64,000 nt of DNA from Eutreptiella sp. 'Long Island Sound 2002' (Eukaryota > Euglenozoa > Euglenophyceae > Eutreptiales > Eutreptiaceae), in the NCBI GenBank assembly GCA_964036045.1, contig OZ038383.1, forward strand, positions 34,987,394 through 35,051,393, given 5' to 3'. The number at the start of each line of letters is the position of its first letter. Within the stretch, counting starts at the first letter, position 1. The position numbers and the translations under genes were made by a program. The notes beneath the pieces were generated by a model, which was not told where the DNA came from, searched no databases, and was given only the letters and a program-made list of their open reading frames with translations. Below, piece after piece: positions 56,017 through 64,000 of this stretch.

Positions 56017-58324
56017 CCCAAGTGGCACCTTCACAGTTGTGCGTAGGTCCCTTGGCCCTTTGCCTACCACACAGGCCACATCAGTCACCCAAGCACCAGA
56101 GTGCCAGGCTGCTGCACTTCGCCTTCGCCATGAGCATGTGGTGCCAGCCGCTGTCTTGCGCACCTTAGACCATCTCCAACCAGGGGTTGGTTGGTCAATG
56201 GTTGCTTTAAGGCAACAGGAGGACCTGCATCTTCCTGCAGTGGACTACTCCCTGGACAACAGGAAGTTGTTACCACAGCTGTGCCACCTACTTCTACAGA
56301 AGTGTGGCTCATTGGCTGCCCAAGGCCAGCAGAAACCCCCACCACCCCATGCCACCCTGACCTTAGGCCTCTACGCAGACGGTTACCAGCCCCGGGGCCG
56401 TCCAAATATTAACACAAAAATCAGTATAATTGATTTCCAGGGACACTGGTTCCCAATGTCTGGCAATGTGCCTAGGTGCACAGACATGTTGACCTGGCAA
56501 GAGCTTCCCAAGGTCAGTGATTGCCAGTGGCTACCCATACGTGCAGAGGCCTTACAAGCCCTGCCTTCTTGTAAATTTAAGCAACGTATGAAGTATGCTG
56601 GTGCAGTGTACAACACCACCCTGCAGATAAGGCTCGGGGCAATCACTGCCGATCACCACCATTTGTGGTTTGAGTGCCGGCAAAAGGGCTGTGTGGCGTG
56701 TCCCTGGGTGAATAAGGATGGGGCGGGAGAACTCTTTTTGCACAAAGGGGGATGTCTCAATGGTGTGCGTGGGTCCCATAAGTTTCAGGGGGTTTCTAAC
56801 CTGGAAGAGGTATATATTGTGCAACCTGTATTGCACAACACCAAAGGAGCAGCCTCCAGGATCCTGGGTGTCATAGGTCGAACACTACCAGCGCCCTACA
56901 ACCATGACCTACTCCAGGTCATAGCACATGTGGCAAGGAGGTATGGTCCTGGATCTCTGCCACCTGATAGCAGGCAGCACATGCGTCACGTACGAGGTAG
57001 ATTCCAGGCAGGCATTAGCCTCACAGGTCGCGAGGCCCGCACAGTCATGGGCAGACTAGCAGGGGGTATGGTGCTCCCCCTGCCTTTCCATTCCTTGGTG
57101 GTGGCATTTTGCCACATGGTGCATCTATGCTATGGTTGTAATAACCTGGCAACTGTCACATGGCAAGCTATGGGGATGTTGTACACATATATTGTGCACA
57201 TCATCCCCCAGTTTGCTGAAGAAGGTTGCACTGCAACCTTATATATGCATGGGTGGTCCCACACATGGTTTAATCCACGGACACCCATGCTGTATTCCGA
57301 TGAGGCCGGCGAGCGGGATCTGAGGGTGGCCAAGAGATATGCCCCCGTCACTAGTACCAGGCAAGATGCCAGTATTAGTGAAAGTTTGAAGCATGAGCTG
57401 TATCAGAAGTTCGTGCAGAAAAAAAAGAAGATCCCCTGTGCCAAAATTTGGGCGCCCGTGCAACGAAACGTTGTTCTGGAGGCGTGCATGGTTGCTGCCA
57501 ATGCCGTGTGGCATGTGGTCTTCCAACGCCTCTTAGAGCATTTGCTGCATTTCCAGGATGGAGGTGGTTGCTCCCTATATATGGACCCAGACACCCGTTC
57601 GGTGAAATGCGCCTTTCCAGGTGCAAATCCCGAGAGTGATGTGGTATGTGTGTGTGGGACCTGTGGCTCAAAGCGTGGTGTCCGTCAATGGGTACCACTG
57701 GACAGGGAAGCTGTCTGCAACCGGCCCAAACTGGGTTTGAAGAGCCGTGCCACATTTAAGTCCTGTGCTGCACGCCGTAAGGCGCTAAAGGACAAGGGAA
57801 AGGGTAAGGGACGTGTGGGGCCCATCCCTCAAAGCCGAGTTTCTAACCCTGCGACAGCTGATATTGTACCCCCTTCGGAGGGCGAGGACAGTGCTGCTTC
57901 GTTTCAAGGTCCTACGGGTTTGAACGAGCAGCAGCGTGTTCAACCCATGAGACGTACGAAGTTGGCGCGTGTACCCATTGTCGATAGCGACATTGAGCAG
58001 CAACTTGTGGGCCCTCGTGGCAGTGGCAGTAGCAGCAGTAACAGCAGCAACAGCAGCAGCAGCAGCAGCAGCAGCAACCGCAGTGATAGTGGGAGCAGTA
58101 GCAGTCCTCAGGATAATGATTCGGATGATGATGCTGTGCACCTATCTGGTGCCTCCACAGTAAGTGCCTCAGATTCTTCCTCATCATCCAGTGACAACCC
58201 TGAACCCCAACCTCAACCCAAGAAGTATCGCCGTGTGGTGGTGGATGTGGATGCCATGTCAAGCGATGGCTGTCCTGTGCAGATGCTCAGCGAAGGAGAG
58301 TACAGCATTCACAGTTCAAGCTGA
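55928..58324 (+). CDS. ORF-B of two-ORF element, putative transposase
   Basis: This is an intact 798-codon frame, the longest in the window. The first ATG lies in the last tandem-repeat unit; a later start, such as MVALRQQEDL, is possible. It contains LGLYADGYQPRG then NTKISIIDFQGHWFP (residues about 155-190), a Cys pair segment (CRQKGCVACPWV), PYNHDLLQVIAHVARRYGPG, a hydrophobic helical region, PQFAEEGCTATLYMHGW, SDEAGERDLRVAKRYAP and CVCGTCGSKRGVRQW. The order Asp-Gly...His-Asp...Pro-x-F...Glu-Arg is loosely like tnp2/KDZ-type transposases, but I see no strict match. The C-terminus is a (AGC)n-encoded Ser tract with acidic and basic patches. It may be a new transposase clade; activity is unproven. 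Confidence 0.5.
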   Translation: MDPWISKLVGAILAKKGSGERYWLGLSIHAPSGTFTVVRRSLGPLPTTQATSVTQAPECQAAALRLRHEHVVPAAVLRTLDHLQPGVGWSMVALRQQEDLHLPAVDYSLDNRKLLPQLCHLLLQKCGSLAAQGQQKPPPPHATLTLGLYADGYQPRGRPNINTKISIIDFQGHWFPMSGNVPRCTDMLTWQELPKVSDCQWLPIRAEALQALPSCKFKQRMKYAGAVYNTTLQIRLGAITADHHHLWFECRQKGCVACPWVNKDGAGELFLHKGGCLNGVRGSHKFQGVSNLEEVYIVQPVLHNTKGAASRILGVIGRTLPAPYNHDLLQVIAHVARRYGPGSLPPDSRQHMRHVRGRFQAGISLTGREARTVMGRLAGGMVLPLPFHSLVVAFCHMVHLCYGCNNLATVTWQAMGMLYTYIVHIIPQFAEEGCTATLYMHGWSHTWFNPRTPMLYSDEAGERDLRVAKRYAPVTSTRQDASISESLKHELYQKFVQKKKKIPCAKIWAPVQRNVVLEACMVAANAVWHVVFQRLLEHLLHFQDGGGCSLYMDPDTRSVKCAFPGANPESDVVCVCGTCGSKRGVRQWVPLDREAVCNRPKLGLKSRATFKSCAARRKALKDKGKGKGRVGPIPQSRVSNPATADIVPPSEGEDSAASFQGPTGLNEQQRVQPMRRTKLARVPIVDSDIEQQLVGPRGSGSSSSNSSNSSSSSSSSNRSDSGSSSSPQDNDSDDDAVHLSGASTVSASDSSSSSSDNPEPQPQPKKYRRVVVDVDAMSSDGCPVQMLSEGEYSIHSSS

Positions 58325-58469
58325 AATGAACAGGCAAGCCACTGAGCATTCACATTTCAAGCGTAAGTGAACGGTCATGCTTGTCTTTTTGTGTGCTTCT
58401 TTGCTGAGGTGTGGGATTTGGGAACCAAGAACGGTGTAGGTCATTGTACAAAAAACCGATGGAAAAACG

Positions 58470-58608
58470 CCTGGAAGTTTTTGAAATCCCTCGGAAAGAT
58501 GCTCGGAAGTTTTGGCAGCCAGATCGGGTCCCAAAACGCAACCGATATCGGTAGGAATGTTCCATGGGCTTCCCAGCCGACCGTGCCGGGGGAGCTCGGA
58601 AGAAATTT
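58470..58608 (+). repeat. Right direct repeat flanking the two-ORF element
   Basis: Near copy of 51659-51797 in the same orientation, lying about 145 bp after the ORF-B stop. Just beyond it, CTGAGCA/TGCTCAG words recur (58655-58705). Confidence 0.85.
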
Positions 58609-58886
58609 TGGCTGGGACTTCCGAGATCAACCCTGCAATATGAGTCCCATTTGCTGAGCATGAATGCTGAGCATCCCCAAATATCCTGAGCAATATGCTC
58701 AGCATTTTCCTACCATTTTTTACCTTCTATGCTGTGCGTCCCAGCACCATATGAAACCGACAAAATTGCCTAAGTCCTGTTTCTTCTACTTCAAAAAAGA
58801 TTTTTGAACATTCCAAATTCTCATTTTTTTTCACTTTTTGCGGCACATCTACGACACCGGCCGCTTTACTTGAGCCAACGTAAAGC

Positions 58887-59189
58887 GTGCTGCCACCGTT
58901 CGCTGCGCCCCGGATCCGCCACTCGGTGGGTGTGTGGATTGCCCCCGAAGTGGGCTCAATCTACAACGAGGCAACATGGAATGCCACCACCCAGCAGTGG
59001 CAAGGCAGCCAACAACGCCGAACCCTCCAACGCGATGCAGACCACCACCGGCAATACCTCCTCCATGGCCATAGCCTGGAACATGCCGGTTGCGTCGCCG
59101 AGCCCCTCCTGCACATGGCACGGGAGCACATTTTCATGTGCATCCTCCGCTGCATTATGGCAGTGGGCCGGCTGGTGCTGCATACCTAG
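58887..59189 (+). pseudogene. Short protein-like frame, unknown
   Basis: The frame is 100 codons, with VGVWIAPEVGSIYNEATWNA, a Gln-rich stretch, DADHHRQYLLHGHSLEHAG and HMAREHIFMCILRCIMAVG. It looks like real protein (amphipathic helices, few low-complexity residues), but I do not recognise it. After the stop the same frame carries several more stops. It is probably a fragment of a mobile element. Confidence 0.35.
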
Positions 59190-59400
59190 AAGCTCTATGT
59201 GATTGCACCATTCTCCACGTGCCACTAAAAGGAATATTGTTGAAGTAGCCGATTTAACGAACCTTGAAGCGGGGAGAATGAGATTTCGTTCGGGAAAAGC
59301 AACTTGTTGCATTTCGGGTTCCAATAGCCTATTTGCCGCTTCCTTCGCTCAATTTGGTGCAGCTTTTACCCTCCTCGATCCGTCATAGTGGCTCCACCCA

Positions 59401-60577
59401 GTGTCCGGGCAGTCCAATATCCAACCTCAACAGTGTTTGAACAGGAGACACCGGTCTCCGCCCCCTTCAAACTTCGATAAGCAGCCATCTCAAGGTGTAT
59501 GTCAATCGACCGATGGTATAGGTGGTGACACCGTTGGTGGCACACCATTATCGCAGCCCCCAGCAGCCGTCGCCCCGAAGAAGAGGAAGACGAGTGCGGC
59601 AGCCGCCTCGAAACCTGCGGATGTTGTGGAGTGGCACGACACAAGTACTGTGATGTTGGACAATTGGGTGGAATACCAAGGACTTGTGCATTAGTCCAAG
59701 ATTGAGATTACCCGGGACATGTCCTTCGCCCAGCAAAGACCGATTACCGCCAAGAGGAAGGTAATAGTGGGCGCTGACATCACGGCAGCTCCACCACCGA
59801 AGGACAAAATTTTCGAGTGCTTGTTGTCTCCTACAAGTTTCAACCTCCCAATCAAAATTTTGATTTGAAGATGTATAACTGTTGAACTTTTGATTGATGC
59901 TGTTCCTTTTCGATTGAATTGTCTTCTCCATCAAACCTTCGATTGCAAGTGCGACCTTCAAGTGTTTCGGAGGACGACATGCCGATGACTGGAGCCAAGA
60001 CGTTCGAGAGCAATCAGAAGAAGAGAGCAAGACTCCGCCCCTTTCATCCTTGTCCGGCTCATCTTGAGAGCAGATATACCATTGTGGGTCCGTCACATAC
60101 TCACTAGGCATATAGAGCAAGTCACGGTGGGTCCGATCATAAATTTGAGCAGCGACTGGAACGCCTCTACCTTGAGACCCACCTGAAAGGTATCTATCGA
60201 TATTTCAATAGGCAATGTCTTTCATGTCTTTGTTACCCTCGTTCATAACTGCGTGTCTCAGCAGTGCCCTCTGCACAAGCTGCAACCCTGTCCGTGATGA
60301 ACAAGATTGGCTACACCACGGTACATGGAATGGACGAGGAAGTGTAGAGGAGATGGACCATTCTGCGAACTTCGTTGCTCAAGGACATGACCGAGCCGTT
60401 ATCCCGAAGCTGCTCGAGTTGCAAGGGAAGGATGAGTTGAACCCTGTCTTCAACAACTACATACTACTTGAGGGTTTTTATCCTCCGGAGATCACACACG
60501 TATCGAATTGCTTTCAGGTTCATGCCCGCAGATCTCCACCGATACCTAAACAGTTTTGCAAGTTTGTGCAGGGCTGA
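59401..60577 (+). pseudogene. Decayed coding sequence, unknown family
   Basis: Patches in two frames: PKKRKTSAAAASKPADVVEW and LDNWVEYQGLVH (59401-59694), then, after a stop, SFAQQRPITAKRKVIVGADI. Later come PSSVSEDDMPMTGAKTFESN (59919-60107) and GHDRAVIPKLLELQG with DELNPVFNNYILLEGFYPPE (60215-60577). A PKKRK string resembles a nuclear-localisation signal, but in a relic this means little. Collinearity suggests one long gene broken by many indels. Confidence 0.4.
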
Positions 60578-60699
60578 AGGAGGGAGGGCTTACACCCCCC
60601 CTGTTGAAGGCCTTCGTGAGGAAACTTCGAGACCAGCAAACCTGCTTCTAGCATTTTGGACAATCCTTTTGTCCTCGACCGTCGCAAGAACTTCGCGGA

Positions 60700-61426
60700 A
60701 TGGAAGATACTGACATCATCCCTGACAAAGTAGGGTTTCAAGGTCCTATGCCCTGCTGGAGATGGGTTGCAGAGCATATGCTTCCCCCTTGGAGCACAGT
60801 TAGCAAGGGCCCGATTTGGTCCGATGATGAGCAGAAAACCCTTTGGGGGTCGCTCGGTCAACCAAAGGTCAAGCCGGTGATCAAAAGCCCGCCGGCCGAA
60901 TGTCCGACGGTCACACTAGGTGATACCCAACTTGGAGAGGCAATCCGTGACGTCCGGCTGTTGGTGCAACTCTTGCCGCGATTGCGGGGTTCAAACCCAG
61001 GGTTGTGGTGTACCAGACCAGCAAGGGCACCGGTGCTAGCCGCCCACTCTATCCACGGTTATGTCCTACATCACGGATGAGAAGTTGATGCCCGTTCATT
61101 TTGGTTGGTGATTGTAATGACGTCCGGGTTGTCCAAAACGCGCCATCTCTGCCCAGTCGGACGAAGAGTTCTACAGCAAAGACATTATGCTATACGACAA
61201 AGGGGTACTGACAACCAAGGTACAGCTAAAGAAGTTTGCAGATGACGGTGTGTTTAGTCCCCTCCCTTTCACTGCTTCCACATCCCAGACATGTCATTCC
61301 TTCTTCTTCCCGGTCAAAGTTTCCGCTGGTCTTCAACGGGCGCAAGGCTTTCCACCGATCTCTTGGGATGTTGTTGAGGACCAAATGCAGCGGGGCTTCC
61401 CGCTTGAAGGAGCTGAGTCTCGGTAA
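60700..61426 (+). pseudogene. Continuation of decayed coding sequence
   Basis: Frames 60700-61080 (DTDIIPDKVGFQGPMPCWRW, IWSDDEQKTLWGSLGQP, VTLGDTQLGEAIRDVRLL) and 61187-61426 (LYDKGVLTTKVQLKKFADDG) are protein-like and lie in order. They are separated by frame changes and stops. Together with the segments on either side they look like one transcription unit running to 61872. No known domain was recognised. Confidence 0.4.
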
Positions 61427-61510
61427 GATATGCATTCAAACTCCCCCCCCAACTTGTCCCCTAATTCACTTGCCTGCCAGAGCTTCGAATAGCGGCGAGG
61501 AGGCTGAAGC

Positions 61511-61872
61511 TTAGGCAGCAAAGCAGGTTGAGAAGAAAGTGATCAAGGCGCCGACGAAAGAGGAGAAGAAAGCAATAGAGCACGAGTGCATATCCTCGTA
61601 TCTTTCCTCCTCTACTTTTCTTTCTCGCCTAAACTCATTTTCATGTCCTCTCTGTACAGAGGGAAGCCGAGAAGGGAGCAAAGCAAGCACCAAAGGATGC
61701 AGCAAAGGATGCCGCAAAAGGCAGGAAAGAAGCTGCACAGAGGGAAAAGGACAAGAAGAAGCCCGCCTTTTCCGATTTCAAAGCCAACTTGGCGAGGACT
61801 AGCGGTGAGCAACCCAAGAGTCAGTCGTCCAAGGGTGATCGGCATCCGATTCGGGCAACTTCCAAGAAGTAA
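61511..61872 (+). pseudogene. Lys-rich C-terminal exons of the decayed gene
   Basis: An Ala/Lys/Glu-rich stretch (AAKQVEKKVIKAPTKEEKKA) runs to donor CACGA/GTGCAT (61585). A 76-bp pyrimidine-rich intron (61586-61661) follows, and the frame resumes EAEKGAKQAPKDAAKDAAKG, then KKKPAFSDFKANLAR, to TAA at 61870. The splice joins the two halves in phase, evidence that this was once a spliced gene. A TAG just upstream (61513) within the same frame shows decay. The highly charged tail resembles C-termini of many nuclear proteins and is not diagnostic. Confidence 0.5.
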
Positions 61873-63371
61873 TGCACCTCGGTTGCTGCTGTTCTGATTC
61901 AATCGAATTTTCGACCGGTTTGCTCCAATTGTTATTCATGTGTTCCCTCCTATCGAAATTTCGATAGGACCCGACTGTACTATATTCACCAAGCTATCGA
62001 GATTTTGATAGCAGCCACGCGTTAGTCAGGCAGATATGTATATTTCTGTTTTTTCCCACTCTATCGAGATCTCGATATTTTTTGATCCTGCATTGGCACA
62101 TCCTTCCTATCAAGTTTTCGATACGACTCGACGATACTATTTGTTCATCCAGCTATCGAGATTTTCATAGCAGCTGGTTCAGATTTATATGGCTCTCAAT
62201 GGTTTGAGGCTTTCCATTACTTTACCAGGGCACTCCTTGAGGTGCTCAGCGCAATCACTGAGCACTGCTAATACATCATTGAAGAGACACCATGTTGAAT
62301 TCCAACGATTGCTGTTGACCCTCTGCTCTGCTTGGTTGTTTCTGTATGTGCCTTCCATCATTGTCCTTGATTGTTGCTTTCCCTATCTGTTCACAAACGT
62401 TTTCAATTGTGCAGCCCATTTTTCCTGGTCACCATATGCATAAGAAAATATTCCAACTTTTTCTCCTACTTCCCCCCAAATCCGAACAAAATGGTCACTA
62501 CGCCCACTGTATTTACCCCATTCTGAGTATTCCTTTTCTTGCAAATTTCCTTCATTTTTTATCTGACAGAATGGAAAATAAAAAAAATTGGGTAAAATTT
62601 TTTTCACATCAGATTTCATGGGTGTAGCTCCATTTTTTTTACGCTTGACAAGCCTAAATTTAGATATCCACAGAATGGTATTCAGGGTGGACACTTGGGT
62701 CGTCTAAGATATGTATGGCCCCAGCCATTTGAGTTGGAACGGCCGAACATTGCTGCATATGCATACCAGGACGTGCATGTGTGGAGCTCTTTGTGACCTG
62801 CATATGGCCTTCAAGGGGCCCAAAAGTGTAAGGGGTGTCAGGGTCAAGGACTGCACCTGGGTGAACCCCATGCCCGGTTGCTATCTCCGTTTTTCCAAGA
62901 TTGCCCCCCCTCTGGGGCCGCTAGTGAGGATTCAGCCATTTTCAGGCTGTCATGGGTTGGCTGAAAAATCGCAATTTCTGGGCGACCTCCGATAACCCCC
63001 AAGGGACCCTTGGGCCGTTGTTAGGCGGTTATTTGTGACAATGGAGTACATATCAATTGATGTAGCACCAACTAGGCCCTCCCAAGGGTGCTACTTGGCC
63101 CTCAGAATCGTTGCTTGTGTTGGTGTGTTTGCACCACGATAGGCGGAAGTTCGTCGGCCTGTAGTGTACCACTTCGCCACAATGTCTCTCTTCGAGGTGC
63201 CTTGCCGAAGGTAATACAATTTTTACCCTTCCCCCCCTCTCACGTGTGCTGTGGGTGTAGATGTCAGAACTGCACTGAAACGCCCCCCACGGGTACAGAG
63301 TCGAACGCTGTGCCGGGATGGACGGGTACAAACGGGTGCGGAGTTGAGTTTCTCAATATATCGTTGTTCAG
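61873..63371. other. Gene-free stretch with CTATCGA palindromes
   Basis: Palindromes related to CTATCGAAATTTCGATAG (perfect at 61950-61967) recur near 61993, 62061, 62107 and 62152 within about 220 bp. From 62190 to 62700 the DNA is AT-rich and non-coding. Around 63174-63227 a stretch with GAGGTG and CTTGCCGAAGG resembles 7213-7262. No gene is seen. Confidence 0.6.
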
Positions 63372-63663
63372 GAGACTGTTATTCCGAGCCCCAGCGAAGA
63401 GCATGACGCCGAGGCCAGTCCAAGAGGACATGGTGACGACAGACGAAGGGCCGCACATCATTTACGTGGATGGTGAGGGCCACACCATCCACATCTCTGA
63501 CAAGTGCCACCGAAACGTCCCCCGCAACAACGCCAATGGCAATGGCAACTCGAAAGGCAAAGGCAATGTGGACCTTCTCGCGCCCCCGAGCATCGCGGCG
63601 TCCTCTTCCAAACCGAAAATGGATTCTACTGCGACTGCAGAGGATAGCAGCATTGCTTGGCAG
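63372..63663 (+). CDS. VPS13: Possible VPS13-like exon I
   Basis: The acceptor is TCGTTGTTCAG and the donor GCTTGGCAG/GTGTAG. The first base completes the Arg codon left by exon H, and 97 codons follow in phase 0. The sequence has RLLFRAPAKSM, then PHIIYVDGEGHTIHIS, then an Asn/Gly/Lys-rich linker. VPS13 proteins commonly show a '(i/v)(y/v)(v/i)DgxgxTixl'-like strand a short way after the segment that exon H resembles. Phase and motif both fit, but the 38.6-kb gap means that another gene is possible. Confidence 0.45.
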
Positions 63664-64000
63664 GTGTAGCAAGCACGCCACCGAGATGCATAGCCCTGTA
63701 CCGAGCAGCCGTGCCACCAGGCATCCCTGTGCCGTCCCCCCCCCCCCCCCCGGCAACTGTTTTGGGAAGAATCATTCCGATATTCCGACTTTCTTTGTGT
63801 GATAGTGTGAGTGTGTGGTGTGTTTTTGTCCAGGCGTTTGTGTGTTTGTTTGTGCTCGTATTTTGGGACGTGGTCATGTTTGTGTCGGTTGTGGTTTAGG
63901 CTGTGCATTGAAAAAATTTGTTACATTTGGCTCAGTATTTTGTTGTGTACCTTAGTGTCATGCTTTGTAAGCCCCTGCAAGCGTGTCTGCGTCCTTGAGG
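63664..64000. other. Right edge, probably intron
   Basis: After the exon I donor come a C run (63739-63752) and GTGTGTTT-rich sequence. No further exon is seen before the window ends. Confidence 0.5.

Larger units (their letters stand above)
24815..63371 (+). other. Candidate 38.6-kb VPS13 intron holding several mobile elements
   Basis: If exons H and I belong to the same transcript, this whole stretch is one intron (GTTTGT at the start, TTGTTCAG at the end). It would restore an Arg codon from CG plus G. Everything between is transposon, satellite or decayed coding sequence, listed separately. None of it looks like an active host gene. If exon I belongs to another gene, this stretch would instead be intergenic plus intron. 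Confidence 0.45.

Overview
This is eukaryotic nuclear DNA. It shows spliced coding exons with GT..AG introns, very long introns, several transposon families, satellites, and dozens of G or C runs of 10 or more. No rRNA, intact tRNA, bacterial-style operon or CRISPR array is visible. The gag-type protein at 46-47 kb and the general style (huge, repeat-filled introns) suggest a large plant-lineage or algal genome. A streptophyte alga such as Chara is my best guess, but it rests on recollection and is untested.

The one recognisable cellular gene is a VPS13-type bridge-like lipid-transfer protein on the + strand. Seven exons (7805 to about 21626) join in phase and read through continuously. Two further exons (24696-24814 and 63372-63663) also fit in phase and in motif. 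If the last join is right, one intron of about 38.6 kb fills most of the window. The 5' end of the gene lies left of 7.8 kb or outside the window, and the 3' end lies beyond 64 kb.

The introns are a record of mobile DNA. Before and within the left part lie a ~190-bp satellite (5.9-7.2 kb), a 0.5-kb TA-flanked MITE holding a tRNA-like piece (13.9-14.4 kb), and a 1.9-kb element with perfect 37-bp inverted ends (15.7-17.6 kb). After these come a ~690-bp-period repeat (17.9-19.7 kb) and palindromic or GT-rich minisatellites (19.8-20.9 kb).

Inside the long intron the order is: a retroelement ORF scrap (27.6 kb); decayed unknown coding sequence (28.1-33.3 kb); and a 7.7-kb composite element with perfect 29-bp inverted ends (33418-41094). 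That element carries one unknown protein, AT-rich islands and two large internal palindromes. Then follow a 196-bp satellite (41.2-43.4 kb), a minus-strand retroelement gag relic (44.8-49.5 kb), and a piggyBac-like transposase relic with a downstream unknown ORF (49.6-51.4 kb). A ~7-kb two-ORF element lies between direct repeats (51.66-58.61 kb), followed by further decayed coding sequence (58.9-61.9 kb).

The most novel material is the group of elements ending in CCCTAG. Two such elements (15.7 and 33.4 kb) share termini and an internal module. The larger one encodes a protein whose conserved C-terminal half recurs directly downstream of the piggyBac-like relic at 51 kb. The two-ORF element at 51.7-58.6 kb has one intact 798-residue ORF that only distantly resembles known transposases.
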